Notes under the pieces: model-generated
Database searches by the model: none
What the model saw: the letters and a program-made list of their open reading frames with translations, nothing else
Told to the model about the DNA's origin: nothing
Shown here: positions 16,760 through 26,226 of the stretch, in pieces
Position numbering within the stretch: position 1 is the stretch's first letter
How the letters are laid out: each line of letters begins with the position of its first letter
Source: Candidatus Defluviibacillus avedoerensis
GTDB lineage: Bacteria; Pseudomonadota; Gammaproteobacteria; Burkholderiales; Burkholderiaceae_C
Assembly: GCA_016703665.1 (NCBI GenBank)
Contig: JADJBS010000006.1
Location: 62,001 to 126,000, forward strand
DNA length: 64,000 bases
Direction of reading: 5' to 3'
Position numbers and translations under genes: made by a program

Positions 16760-18469
16760 TCACACTGGGCTTTCGCCGTTGACCCAGGTCTTAACTATAT
16801 TCGCCACGGCAACCGGATTGGCTTTGGTCAGGGCACGGGCGTCCTCAATGCGAAGCTGGTGATCCGTCAACGCGACTGGCAGGCCGCTGGCGTCAGCACC
16901 AGCCCCACCGCCGCCCAGCGCCAGCATCTCAGGCCGCTGGTCATCATCAGCCACCACGGCGTTCAACTGTCCACCTGCCACCTCCACCGACGGCGGTGGC
17001 GGCGTATTGACCGCCTTGATCGCTGGTTTGATCAGCATCTGCATGACCAAGAAGGCAAAAATTACCCCAGCAATGGGCCAGGCGAAGCTACGCGCGGTGT
17101 CGATCACAGCGGCCTGCTTCCACAGCGGTACGTCTTCAAACACCTGCTTTTCAACGGCGAAGGCAGCGTTGACCAGGTTGATGGAGTCGCCTCTGTCTTT
17201 GTTGAACCCGATGCTTTCGCGCACCAGTGCATTCATCTGGTCCATCTGCTCCTTAGAAAGGGGTTTGCTGACTGTCTTGCCCTGCACTTCGGACGAGGTG
17301 TTGTTGATCACTACTGCAGCCGTCACCCGCCTGACCACCGCCGTGGCACCACGGACCACGCGCACAGTCTTGTCTACTTCATAGTTAGTGATCATTTCTT
17401 TCTTGCCGTTCGGGCCCAGGCCTCCATTGGCGCCGCCAGCGGTAAGCGTTGGCGTCGCACCGTTGATACTGGCCGAAGGCGTCGCAGGCGGCTGATTGGA
17501 TACGGCCCCTGGCACCCCTGTGGCTGGTGCGCTGTCAGCCCCCCTGGACTCGACCACTTGCTGGCTGCGAATGGCAGCCTCGTCGGGCGTCTGGTTCGGT
17601 TTGTGCGACTCTGAGGTCGATTCTGATTGCGAAAAATCCACATCAGCCGTCACCTGCGCGCGGACGTTGCCCCTGCCAACGACGGGCTCCAGAATGTCCA
17701 TGATGCGGCGCGAATAGGCTTGCTCAACCTGTTGTACATATTGCAATTGCTGAGCGTCGACAGCCCCAGGGCCACCATCAGGCGCATTGGACAAAAGCTT
17801 GCCTGTATCGTCCAACACACTGACAGCGGTGGGACTCATCTCAGGTACGCTGGACGCCACCAAGTGAACAATGCCGGCAATCTGAGCGCGGTCGAGCACC
17901 CGACCGGGGTGCAAACTGAGCAAAACAGAGGCCGACGCCTTCTGTTGCTCCCTGAAGAAACCATTTTGATTGGGTAATGCCAGGTGAACGCGGGCGTTTT
18001 GCACGGACGACAAGGCCTGAATAGAGCGCGTCAACTCGCCCTCCAGGCCGCGCTGAAACGTCAGTCGCTCCTGAAACTGGGTCATGCCAAACCGATTGGC
18101 CTCCATCGAATCAAAGCCACCCACGGTTCCCTTGGGCAAGCCCTGGGAGGCCAAACGCATGCGAATATCGTTCACGCGCTCTGCTGGCACCAGGATGGCG
18201 CTGCCACCGTCAGCGTGCTTGTAGGGAATGTTCATCTGCGACAGCTGCGCAATGATGGCACCACCGTCTTTGTCTGCCAGATTCGCATACAACACGCGAA
18301 AATCGGTCTGCCGCCCCATGAACAGGCCAGCAAGGCCGACCATGAGCACCAGGACCACGCCCAGGGCAAGCTTGAATTTTTGAGCTCTGTCAAGCGCACT
18401 GGCCCGCACTATCCAAGTCGGGGCAGTCACTTGACCAGCAGGGTTTGTGAGTTCGGCTACGGCAGACAT
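16760..18469 (-). CDS. fliF: Flagellar MS-ring protein FliF
   Basis: A 569-residue MS-ring protein. It has one transmembrane helix near the N-terminus (LALGVVLVLMVGLAGLFMG), the YscJ-type ring domains (LYANLADKDGGAIIAQL..., FQRGLEGELTRSIQALSSV), a low-complexity periplasmic loop (about 300-390), a second membrane helix near 455-475 (WPIAGVIFAFLVMQMLI) and a cytosolic tail that binds FliG. The ATG at 18469 gives the normal length; the 33 codons before it extend into the intergenic region and look non-coding. Confidence 0.94.
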   Translation of the reverse strand: MSAVAELTNPAGQVTAPTWIVRASALDRAQKFKLALGVVLVLMVGLAGLFMGRQTDFRVLYANLADKDGGAIIAQLSQMNIPYKHADGGSAILVPAERVNDIRMRLASQGLPKGTVGGFDSMEANRFGMTQFQERLTFQRGLEGELTRSIQALSSVQNARVHLALPNQNGFFREQQKASASVLLSLHPGRVLDRAQIAGIVHLVASSVPEMSPTAVSVLDDTGKLLSNAPDGGPGAVDAQQLQYVQQVEQAYSRRIMDILEPVVGRGNVRAQVTADVDFSQSESTSESHKPNQTPDEAAIRSQQVVESRGADSAPATGVPGAVSNQPPATPSASINGATPTLTAGGANGGLGPNGKKEMITNYEVDKTVRVVRGATAVVRRVTAAVVINNTSSEVQGKTVSKPLSKEQMDQMNALVRESIGFNKDRGDSINLVNAAFAVEKQVFEDVPLWKQAAVIDTARSFAWPIAGVIFAFLVMQMLIKPAIKAVNTPPPPSVEVAGGQLNAVVADDDQRPEMLALGGGGAGADASGLPVALTDHQLRIEDARALTKANPVAVANIVKTWVNGESPV

Positions 18470-18638
18470 CAAGGTTCCAGTGTCATCAAGGAGCCACAGG
18501 GCCCCTTCATGGCGTTGATTATTCGACGCCCCCCAGAAAACATGAGCGAGATAAGGGGGGGTTTTCACCCACTATTCGCCCTCAAGATTTCGCAGCCAGG
18601 TTTTAGGATTGCGCCATTCGCCCCGACAGGAGCCCGTC

Positions 18639-18968
18639 GTGGACCTTCGCATCCCCAGCAGTACCTCAGCCCCCAGTGCCCTTCGCAGCATCGGTACCGG
18701 CGGGCTGTCCAAAAACCAGGCACCCAGCGCAGGCTCGGTGCAGTCACCTGGTATCTCCAACGCCTTCAGGAACGCCTTGAAAGCTGTTAGTGAGGCCCAG
18801 AATCACTCAGACAGCCTTCAAAAAGAAGTCACCATGGAGAACCCCAAGGTAAGTCTTGAAGAAACCATGGTCGCCATCCAGAAAGCACAAATCGGATTTC
18901 AGACCACCCTTCACGTACGCAACCGCATGGTGCAGGCCTACAGCGACATCATGAACATGCAGGTATAA
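18639..18968 (+). CDS. fliE: Flagellar hook-basal body protein FliE
   Basis: A 109-residue rod adaptor protein that joins the MS ring to the rod. The second half (NAFRNALKAVSEAQNHSDSL, then VSLEETMVAIQKAQIGFQ and VRNRMVQAYSDIMNMQV) is strongly FliE-like. I chose the GTG at 18639 because AGGAG stands six bases before it; the upstream ATG at 18609 has no such site. It is transcribed away from fliF and followed by a terminator. Confidence 0.94.
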   Translation: MDLRIPSSTSAPSALRSIGTGGLSKNQAPSAGSVQSPGISNAFRNALKAVSEAQNHSDSLQKEVTMENPKVSLEETMVAIQKAQIGFQTTLHVRNRMVQAYSDIMNMQV

Positions 18969-18982
18969 ACCGCCTCGCCCAT

Positions 18983-19009
18983 AAAAAAGGCGCCGTGGGC
19001 GCTTTTTTT
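18983..19009. terminator. Bidirectional Rho-independent terminator between fliE and fliT
   Basis: AAAAAAGGCGCC and GGCGCTTTTTTT are near-perfect complements around GTG. Read rightward, the stem is followed by seven T after fliE; read leftward, the A-run becomes a T-run after fliT. It can therefore end both convergent transcripts. Confidence 0.9.
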
Positions 19010-19012
19010 ATT

Positions 19013-19354
19013 TCAGTGCAAGCGGTGTGCCTGCGGGTTCATCATCTCCCCGAGCTCATTGAGCCAGGGTTCAGCCAGTAGGCGGATCTCTGCATCGTTC
19101 TTGAGGATACGCTGCATGATCTGAGCCTTGACTTTGCGCTGCTCGGGTGCCAATTCTTCTTGGCGGGCTTTGAAGCGCAACTGCTCAATCAGCACAGCGC
19201 AAGCGCCTTCGTAGCGCACAACCTGGTCCCAGTCCTCCACGTGAGCGGCGGCCAGCATGTTGCTGCTGGCAGATTCGATCGCTTGGTAATAGTCCATCAG
19301 GCTCTCCGGGGCGCATGCACCACGGTGGGTTGTCATTTCATTTTCGATAGACAT
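19013..19354 (-). CDS. fliT: Flagellar export chaperone FliT
   Basis: A 113-residue helical protein that fits FliT, the chaperone of the filament cap FliD. The MDYYQAIESASSNMLAAAHVEDWDQVVRYEG segment (here in two helices) is the recognisable part. It starts directly after the fliS stop (2-base spacing), with GGGGAA upstream, so it is coupled to fliS. FliT sequences are variable; identification is helped by its neighbour. Confidence 0.87.
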   Translation of the reverse strand: MSIENEMTTHRGACAPESLMDYYQAIESASSNMLAAAHVEDWDQVVRYEGACAVLIEQLRFKARQEELAPEQRKVKAQIMQRILKNDAEIRLLAEPWLNELGEMMNPQAHRLH

Positions 19355-19355
19355 G

Positions 19356-19763
19356 TCAGTTCCCCTCGGTGGCTTCGGGCCGGATGGCTTTCCAGGAGTC
19401 GGCCACGGGTTCGATGAGTTTGCGAACTTCGTCGATGGCGGCCAAATCATTTCTGGCATTGGCCTCCGTCAGACGCCTGATGCAGTAGTCATACAGATTG
19501 CCAAGGTTGACAGACAGCTCGCCACCTTGCGGATTGAGCCCGGCCTTGAGTCCTTCATCGAGCAAGCGAACAGATTTTGAAATCGCCTGGCCTTTGACAG
19601 CCGTCTCGCCACGCTCCATCGCGCCTCGGGCAAGGTTAAGCGACTCAAGAAGGCCATTGAAAAGCAGATTGATCAGCTCGTGGGGATTGGCACCCTGCAC
19701 ACTGGTTGTGGCGCCCATGCGCGAGTAGGCAGAGGCCGAGCGGTTATTGATAGGAACGTACAT
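19356..19763 (-). CDS. fliS: Flagellin export chaperone FliS
   Basis: A 135-residue four-helix protein starting MYVPINNRSASAYSRMG, typical of FliS, with NPHELINLLFNGLLESLNLARGAM and LYDYCIRRLTEAN. It binds the flagellin C-terminus in the cytoplasm. The ATG at 19763 has AAGGA eight bases upstream; codons further upstream encode a hydrophobic stretch unlike FliS and are taken as non-coding. Confidence 0.94.
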   Translation of the reverse strand: MYVPINNRSASAYSRMGATTSVQGANPHELINLLFNGLLESLNLARGAMERGETAVKGQAISKSVRLLDEGLKAGLNPQGGELSVNLGNLYDYCIRRLTEANARNDLAAIDEVRKLIEPVADSWKAIRPEATEGN

Positions 19764-20044
19764 ACTGGAGTCCTTAGCACTGATGCTTTCTTTATCGGAC
19801 TTTGGCGGAGAATCTGAAGGATTCATAAAAATAAGACCCGTCAATAAAACCAGGAAATTGAAAGAAACTATAGCGCAAGGATATATATGCGCCTTCAAAA
19901 GATGCCCAATGATGGCCACAACTATAAATGCTCGACGAAGAAACCTATTAGCCCTGAGTTAATGCCTCTTTTCCACTCTTGCCGCACTCGTTGTCCCCCT
20001 ATGCTTGACCTCTTCAAGTCACGGTGTGATCCTCAGGAAAGTCC

Positions 20045-20815
20045 ATGAAAGCTGTTTTGCTGGCCGGCGGCCTTGGAACCCGCATATCTGAAGAGTCTCA
20101 TCTTCGCCCCAAGCCAATGATCGAAATCGGCGGCAAGCCCATTCTCTGGCACATCATGAAAATCTACTCGGCCCATGGCGTGAACGATTTCGTGATTTGC
20201 CTTGGCTATAAAGGTTATGTGATCAAAGAGTATTTTGCGAACTACTTTCTTCACATGTCTGATGTCACTTTCGACATGGCCAAGAACCAGATGGAAGTTC
20301 ACCATCGCCATGCGGAGCCCTGGCGCGTCACCCTCGTCGACACCGGCGAGAACACCTTGACCGGTGGACGCCTGAAGCGTGTAGCGGAATACCTGCCGAA
20401 CGATGAGCCGTTTTGCTTTACCTATGGCGACGGCGTTGCTGATTTGAACATCCGCGCGACCATTGATTTCCACCGTCAGCATGGTCGTCTGGCGACTATC
20501 ACGGCTGTGCAACCTCCTGGCCGGTACGGCGCGCTCCAAATGCAGGCATCGCAAGTGACGGGGTTTACCGAAAAACCGCGTGGTGACGGAGGCTTGATCA
20601 ATGGAGGCTTTTTCGTCCTGTCGCCAGACGTCCTGAAACTGATTGCCGGAGATACAACGCCTTGGGAGGCTGCGCCGCTGGAAACCCTGGCCAAAGACAA
20701 GCAGTTGATGGCTTTCGAGCATTCAGGCTTTTGGCAACCCATGGACACTCAGCGTGAAAAAAACATGCTGGAGGAACTTTGGGCTTCGGGCCAGGCCCCT
20801 TGGAAGGTCTGGTAA
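20045..20815 (+). CDS. rfbF: Glucose-1-phosphate cytidylyltransferase
   Basis: A 256-residue nucleotidyltransferase that makes CDP-glucose from CTP and glucose-1-phosphate. The N-terminal MKAVLLAGGLGTRISEES signature, KPMIEIGGKPILWHIM and FTYGDGVADLN are all as in RfbF. It is the first gene of a plus-strand operon; the next gene starts inside its stop codon (TAATG). The 281-base stretch before it, back to fliS, shows no gene and no convincing promoter match. Confidence 0.95.
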   Translation: MKAVLLAGGLGTRISEESHLRPKPMIEIGGKPILWHIMKIYSAHGVNDFVICLGYKGYVIKEYFANYFLHMSDVTFDMAKNQMEVHHRHAEPWRVTLVDTGENTLTGGRLKRVAEYLPNDEPFCFTYGDGVADLNIRATIDFHRQHGRLATITAVQPPGRYGALQMQASQVTGFTEKPRGDGGLINGGFFVLSPDVLKLIAGDTTPWEAAPLETLAKDKQLMAFEHSGFWQPMDTQREKNMLEELWASGQAPWKVW

Positions 20816-21882
20816 TGTGCCTTGAATCCAGTTTCTGGCGAGGCAAACGGGTCCTATTGACCGGGCACAGCGGCTTTAAAGGCGGTTGGCTTGCGATCTG
20901 GCTCAAGCACTTAGGTGCTTCGGTGACGGGCTTATCGCTTCCGCCACAGACGACACCGAACCTTTTTTCGCTTGCCCGCATCAGCGAATGCCTGACGAGC
21001 CACTGGTGTGACGTACGCGATGCAAAAGCTTTGTCAGCCCTGGTCCGGCGGGTAGAACCAGAGATCGTCCTCCACCTTGCCGCACAACCCTTGGTACGCG
21101 CAAGTTACGCTGATCCGCTGGGGACCTACGCCACCAACGTGATGGGAACCGCCCACTTGCTTGACGCATTGCGTGGACTTGACTCTGTTCGGGTAGCGGT
21201 CATGGTGACCACCGACAAGGTCTATCGCAACCAGGAAACACCCTACCCCTACCGTGAAGACGACCCGCTGGGCGGACACGACCCGTACAGTGCAAGCAAG
21301 GCCGCAAGTGAAATCGTCATCTCCAGCTACCGCGATTCATATCTCAAGCACCAAGGCGTCGCATTGGCCACTGCCCGCGCCGGCAATGTGATCGGAGGGG
21401 GTGACTGGTCAACCGACCGCCTGATTCCAGATGCGATGCGTGCATGGTCTACCGGTACGCCATTGGTCATCCGCCGACCTGATGCCGTAAGGCCATGGCA
21501 GCATGTCATCGAACCCCTGGCTGCGTACATGGTTCTGGCACAACATCTTTGGCATGAACCCACACTGGCGGGCGCTTACAACTTTGGGCCATCAACCCAC
21601 ACGGCAGCAACCGTCAAACAGGTTATAAATCTTGCACTTTCGGCATATGGGACCGGAGTAGTTAGCTATGAATCAGATAGCAAACAACTTCATGAAGCGG
21701 GCTGGCTGGCACTGGAAACAGCCAGAGCCAGGGTACAGCTTGGCATCTTGCCTCAGTGGGACTTGAACAAGACAATCACCCAAACCGTTGGCTGGTATCG
21801 CGCCATTCAAGAAGGCACCGATGCACGTTACGTTTGTCTCCAACAAATCCAGGAATATTCGGAGCAGGCATGGGCCGCTTGA
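20815..21882 (+). CDS. rfbG: CDP-glucose 4,6-dehydratase
   Basis: A 355-residue short-chain dehydrogenase/reductase-type sugar dehydratase that turns CDP-glucose into CDP-4-keto-6-deoxyglucose. The NAD-binding loop is GHSGFKGGW and the catalytic YSASK lies in GGHDPYSASKAASE. The start is the ATG that overlaps the rfbF stop, not an in-frame ATG 36 bases earlier. RfbF and RfbG together define a CDP-sugar rather than a dTDP-sugar route. Confidence 0.95.
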   Translation: MCLESSFWRGKRVLLTGHSGFKGGWLAIWLKHLGASVTGLSLPPQTTPNLFSLARISECLTSHWCDVRDAKALSALVRRVEPEIVLHLAAQPLVRASYADPLGTYATNVMGTAHLLDALRGLDSVRVAVMVTTDKVYRNQETPYPYREDDPLGGHDPYSASKAASEIVISSYRDSYLKHQGVALATARAGNVIGGGDWSTDRLIPDAMRAWSTGTPLVIRRPDAVRPWQHVIEPLAAYMVLAQHLWHEPTLAGAYNFGPSTHTAATVKQVINLALSAYGTGVVSYESDSKQLHEAGWLALETARARVQLGILPQWDLNKTITQTVGWYRAIQEGTDARYVCLQQIQEYSEQAWAA

Positions 21883-22431
21883 ACATCCTGCCTGCTGACT
21901 TGGACGGCCTTTGCCTGATTGAGCGCCAGCGTGTGGGCGATTCCCGGGGATTCCTATCTCGCATGTTCTGTTCGCACGAACTGGCTGTGGCCGGTTGGGC
22001 ATGGCCAGTCGCCCAGATTAACCATACCTTGACCCGCCAAGGTGGCACCGTGAGAGGAATACATTTTCAACGGCAGCCCCATGCAGAGGCGAAGCTGGTC
22101 AGCTGTCTGCGCGGTCGCGTATGGGACGTCGCCGTGGATTTGCGCAAAGACTCGCCCACCTACCTGCAGTGGCGAGGTCATGAACTGTCCCCGGACAACG
22201 GCCTGGCGATGCTGATTCCGCCGGGGTTCGCCCATGGGTTCCAGACACTCAATGATGATGTCGAGATGCTATACCTGCACAGTACAGCCCACGCCCCCGA
22301 GGCAGAGGGCATCATCAATGCGCTGGATGCCCGGCTTGAAATCTCCTGGCCGCTGCCTGTGAGGTACCGTTCTGCACGTGATGAGAACCAAGCACCCATT
22401 GGCCCTGATTTTGGAAGGAATTTCCCTATGA
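21870..22431 (+). CDS. rfbC: RmlC/RfbC-like sugar epimerase (3' end altered by an apparent extra base)
   Basis: A cupin of the dTDP-4-dehydrorhamnose 3,5-epimerase family, about 186 residues. GTVRGIHFQ carries the family histidine and IPPGFAHGFQ the central strand. The start overlaps the rfbG stop. As read, the frame runs on into the next gene, but removing one G at 22413-22414 gives a natural end (DFEGISL, stop) exactly overlapping the ATG of the methyltransferase, so the fusion is probably a sequence error. The place where relatives usually have Tyr before Ala-Pro is His (TAHAPEAE). Its substrate here would be a 4-keto-6-deoxy sugar. Confidence 0.8.
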
Positions 22432-23665
22432 AGTGCCGACACTGCGGTGCAGCCGTCACACTGCAGCTTGCTGATCTTGGAACTGCACCGCCGTCCAACG
22501 CCTATTTGAGCCCTGACGATTTGCATGGGCCCGAGCAGTGGTACCCGCTTCGCGTATTGGTATGCGAGCATTGCTGGCTTGCACAAACCGAAGACTTTGC
22601 CAATGCGCAGGACTTGTTCGACGCCAATTACGCATACTTCAGTTCCTTTTCGAGCAGCTGGCTGGCACATGCCAAAGCGTACGTCGAGGACATGGCCGAG
22701 CGGTTTGAGCTGGGCCCCCAAAGCTTGGTGGTTGAAGTGGCCGCCAACGATGGCTATTTGCTTCAGTATGTTGCACAGCGTGAAATCCTTCACCTTGGGA
22801 TTGAACCCACGGCCAGCACAGCCTCGGCCGCGAGGCAAAAGGGTCTTCAAATCGTCGAGCGATTTTTTGGGGTTGAGCTCGCCAGAGAATTGGTCGCCAA
22901 AGGCCAATCAGCAGATCTGACAGTCGCCAACAACGTGCTGGCCCATGTACCTGACATCAACGACTTTGTTCGCGGTTTTGCTGTGCTTCTCAAGCCCCAG
23001 GGCGTCGCGACTTTCGAATTCCCCCACCTGCTCAAGTTGATTCAGCACAACCAGTTTGACACCATTTACCACGAGCATTTTTCCTACCTATCGCTAACGG
23101 CTGTTCAAAGAATCTTTTCCGCCAACGGCTTGACCGTATTCGATGTCCGGGAACTGCCCACCCATGGGGGCAGTTTGCGGGTGTTTTCCCGCAGAACCGA
23201 TGGTGCAGCAGGCAAGGCGCGTGAGGCTGAGCACCCCCGTGTCGCAGAACTTCTCGCGCACGAAAACCACGCAGGTATGTCAAACGCAGCGTTCTATCGC
23301 GCCTTTCAGGCCGAGTGCCTGAGAATCAAGAATGACCTACTTAGCTTCTTGATTGCGGCCAAAGCCCGCGGACAAACAGTGGCCGCCTATGGTGCTGCTG
23401 CGAAAGGCAACACTTTGCTGAATTTCGCCGGTATACGGGGGATTTGCTGCGCTTTGTAGTGGACAAGAACCCGGCGAAGCAAGGCAAGTTCTTGCCGGGA
23501 AGTCGGATACCCATCGTAGAGGAGGATCGCTTAACAGAGGACCGCCCGGACTACGTACTTATTCTGCCCTGGAACCTTCTCAATGAAGTAAAGACCCAAT
23601 TGGCCTATGTGAAGGCATGGAATGCAAAATTTGTCGTCGCAGTGCCTGGACTGGAGTTCTCATGA
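22428..23665 (+). CDS. Sugar C-methyltransferase, NovU/TylC3-like, with a probable sequencing frameshift
   Basis: About 412 residues once repaired. The N-terminus is a four-cysteine zinc motif (MKCRHCGAA ... LVCEHCWL), then an S-adenosylmethionine-binding domain with VVEVAANDGYLLQY, and a C-terminal domain with AYGAAAKGNTLLN, VVDKNPAKQGKFLPGS and DYVLILPWNL. This is the layout of 3-C-methyltransferases acting on 4-keto-deoxy sugars. Frame is lost at the five-G run 23437-23441; one more G restores it. An AAGGAA site precedes the ATG at 22428. It would add a branch methyl to the RfbG product; substrate is inferred. Confidence 0.85.
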
Positions 23666-24777
23666 AGAACACTGCAAAGATTCCGCTGGCCAAGCCATCG
23701 ATCACCGAACTCGAAGTTTCATTTGCGACAGATGCAGCCCGCAACGGTTGGGGAGAGCACTGCTATGCCTACATTCAAAAGTTTGAGGAGGCCTTTAGAC
23801 AACACATAGGCACTCAGCACGCCATTGCAACCTCCAGCTGCACAGGTGCAATGCATATGGGTCTGGCAGCACTCGGCATATCCGCAAATGATGAAGTCAT
23901 TCTTGCAGATACCAACTGGATTGCAACGGTTGCACCCGTCGTCCACCTCGGAGCGACACCTGTCTTTGTCGACATCTTGCCTGATACTTGGTGCATCGAT
24001 CCAGCGCGAGTGGAAGCAGCCATCACGACGAGAACCAAGGCGATCATTGCCACGCATCTCTACGGAAACGTGTGTAATATGAATGCGCTGCTTGAAATTG
24101 GTCACCAGCATGGCATCCCGGTCATTGAAGATGCTGCGGAAGCCGTGGGCTCTACGTATTTTGGCCGTGTCGTCGGTGGCGTCGGTCTTTTCGGCGTCTA
24201 CTCTTTCCATGGATCCAAGACGATCACGACAGGCGAAGGGGGTATGTTCGTCACTAACGATCCAGAACTCTATGAGCGGGTTTTGACACTTTCCAACCAT
24301 GGACGAGCTGCCCAACAGGTCAAACAATTTTGGCCAGAAGTCATCGGTTTCAAATACAAGATTTCCAATATTCAAGCCGCGATCGGATACGCCCAAACCT
24401 TGCGCGTGCATGAACTGGTGAACAGACGCAGGGAGATTCTCGCGGCGTACCAAGACACACTTTTGCAGCTTCGCGGTGTGTCCATGAACCCTGAGCTCGC
24501 GGGTACTCGCATCGGTGCCTGGATGCCGACTGTCGTGTTTTCCGAGGAGACTGCCTTGACTGCGGAGGTCCTTATACCGGCTTTCCAGAGACGCGATATT
24601 GATGCACGAGTGTTCTTCCACCCACTTTCCAGTTTGCCCATGTTTGGACAAGAAAAACGAAAAAGTGTTGCTGCCAGCGTTGCCTCCAGAGCCATCAATT
24701 TGCCCAGCTTTCATGACATGACAGCCCAACAGATCGATCGCGTTGCCGAAGTGATCAAGGACGCACTTCGTGGCTGA
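23662..24777 (+). CDS. PLP-dependent sugar aminotransferase (DegT/DnrJ/EryC1 family)
   Basis: A 371-residue aminotransferase. The PLP-binding lysine is present (K186 in SFHGSKTITTGEGGM), with VIEDAAEAVG upstream for the cofactor ring. Presence of Lys rather than His means an aminotransferase, not an RfbH/ColD-type 3-dehydratase. It most resembles perosamine-synthase-like enzymes that put an amino group on C4 of a 4-keto-6-deoxy nucleotide sugar. The ATG overlaps the methyltransferase stop (ATGA) and has GGAG upstream. Confidence 0.9.
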   Translation: MKNTAKIPLAKPSITELEVSFATDAARNGWGEHCYAYIQKFEEAFRQHIGTQHAIATSSCTGAMHMGLAALGISANDEVILADTNWIATVAPVVHLGATPVFVDILPDTWCIDPARVEAAITTRTKAIIATHLYGNVCNMNALLEIGHQHGIPVIEDAAEAVGSTYFGRVVGGVGLFGVYSFHGSKTITTGEGGMFVTNDPELYERVLTLSNHGRAAQQVKQFWPEVIGFKYKISNIQAAIGYAQTLRVHELVNRRREILAAYQDTLLQLRGVSMNPELAGTRIGAWMPTVVFSEETALTAEVLIPAFQRRDIDARVFFHPLSSLPMFGQEKRKSVAASVASRAINLPSFHDMTAQQIDRVAEVIKDALRG

Positions 24778-25425
24778 GACCAAGCTGTTCATCTGTTGGG
24801 GAGCCTCGGGCCACGCCCAAGTCCTGACGGAATTGGTTGCTACCCTCAATGGAACGGTGGTGGCCTATTTTGATAGAGATGTCCGCCCCCAATCATTGAC
24901 GCCATCCCTGTCTATGTCGGGCTGCAAGGCTTTGAGCAGTGGGCGTCAAGCTTTGGCGATCTCAGCCGCGTCAGTGGCGTAGTCGCCATCGGTCATTGCG
25001 GTCCGGATCGGGAGAACCTACTTGCGCTGTTGCGTTCGCATGGCATGCAAACGCCGACACTCATATCCCCAAATGCCAGCGTCAGCACGACTTCCAATAT
25101 AGGCCAAGGCACACAAATCCTGCCTCATGCCCTGGTGGCAGCCAAGGCAGAAATTGGTGCTGCATGCATCATCAACCACGGTGCTGTAGTTGAGCATGAG
25201 TGCATACTGGACGCTGGCGTCCACGTCGCACCTAGAGCCACCTTATGCGGCTGCGTAAAGGTAGGCTCTAACGTCTTTGTGGGTGCTGGATCCGTCATTT
25301 TGCCTAGGGTTGAAATCGGCGACAACGCAACCATCGGCGCGGGCGCCGTTGTCACTCGCAATGTGCCCGCTGGCGCAACCGTTATCGGAAACCCCGCCTA
25401 CATCATGAAAGAGAAGCAAGCATGA
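24770..25425 (+). CDS. NeuD/PglD-type sugar N-acyltransferase, frame broken at a C-run
   Basis: About 218 residues after repair. An N-terminal Rossmann-like pocket (FICWGASGHAQVLTEL) is followed by a left-handed beta-helix of hexapeptide repeats (NASVSTTSNIGQGTQI..., IGAACIINHGAVVEHECIL with the catalytic histidine region, GDNATIGAGAVVTRNV). Such enzymes N-acylate 4-amino sugars or related substrates. The frame is lost at five C, 24886-24890; six C would give continuous coding through the middle (VGLQGFEQW, GVVAIGHCGPDRENL). The GTG start overlaps the aminotransferase stop, as expected of an enzyme acting next in the pathway. Confidence 0.82.
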
Positions 25426-26198
25426 ATCCCATCCAGCAATTCCAGCAAGAACGAAATGATCGACTTCAATCCTACGACAGCGACGCCGAGTTCTCGGCGT
25501 TGTCAAGCGCGTGGCTGCAGGCATCCATGCAACGGAAATATGTTTACAACTTTGAATGGCTGGGGCGACCCATCATTCAGTATCCGCAGGATATGGTCGC
25601 GATTCAAGAGTTGGTTTGGTCAGTACGACCTGACCTAATCATCGAGACCGGTATTGCGCATGGCGGATCCCTGATTTTGAGTGCCAGTATGCTGGCCATG
25701 CTGGACATGTGTGAGGCGATAGAAGCAGGCGTCTCCATTGACCCGAAGCAAAGCAAGCGCAAGGTCATAGGGGTCGATATCGACATCAGGGAACACAATC
25801 GACATGCGATTGAAACCCACCCGATGGCAAGCCGCATCCAGATGATTCAAGGCTCGTCTGTCGCTGCGCAAACGGTTGAAGCCGTTCACAGTGCGTCGAA
25901 GGGGTATAAACGAGTTCTGGTCTTGCTCGACTCCATGCACACGCACGAGCATGTGCATGCCGAGCTGGATGCCTATGCTGCTTTGGTCACACCAGGCAGC
26001 TACTGCGTGGTGTTCGACACATTCGTTGAGGACATGCCACCCAAATTTTTTGATGACCGTCCGTGGGATGTGGGGAACAATCCGAAGACAGCAGTCAGAC
26101 AGTGGTTAAGAGCAAATTCAGAATTTGAAATCGACCACGCTTGGCCCACCAAGCTCCAGGTCACTGTTGCGCCGGACGGTTTCTTGCGTCGCAAGTAG
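25422..26198 (+). CDS. CmcI-like (cephalosporin hydroxylase family) methyltransferase
   Basis: A 258-residue protein of the CmcI/rhamnosyl O-methyltransferase family. Motifs: PDLIIETGIAHGGSLI (cofactor loop), KVIGVDIDIREHNR, VLVLLDSMHTHEHVHAEL and YCVVFDTFVED. Despite the family name most members near sugar genes are thought to be S-adenosylmethionine-dependent sugar O-methyltransferases. It overlaps the acyltransferase gene by four bases and closes the operon. O-methylation of the same sugar is the likely role, by context. Confidence 0.8.
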   Translation: MNPIQQFQQERNDRLQSYDSDAEFSALSSAWLQASMQRKYVYNFEWLGRPIIQYPQDMVAIQELVWSVRPDLIIETGIAHGGSLILSASMLAMLDMCEAIEAGVSIDPKQSKRKVIGVDIDIREHNRHAIETHPMASRIQMIQGSSVAAQTVEAVHSASKGYKRVLVLLDSMHTHEHVHAELDAYAALVTPGSYCVVFDTFVEDMPPKFFDDRPWDVGNNPKTAVRQWLRANSEFEIDHAWPTKLQVTVAPDGFLRRK

Positions 26199-26226
26199 AC
26201 GGTGCTAGAAAGACTCTCGTAGCAGC

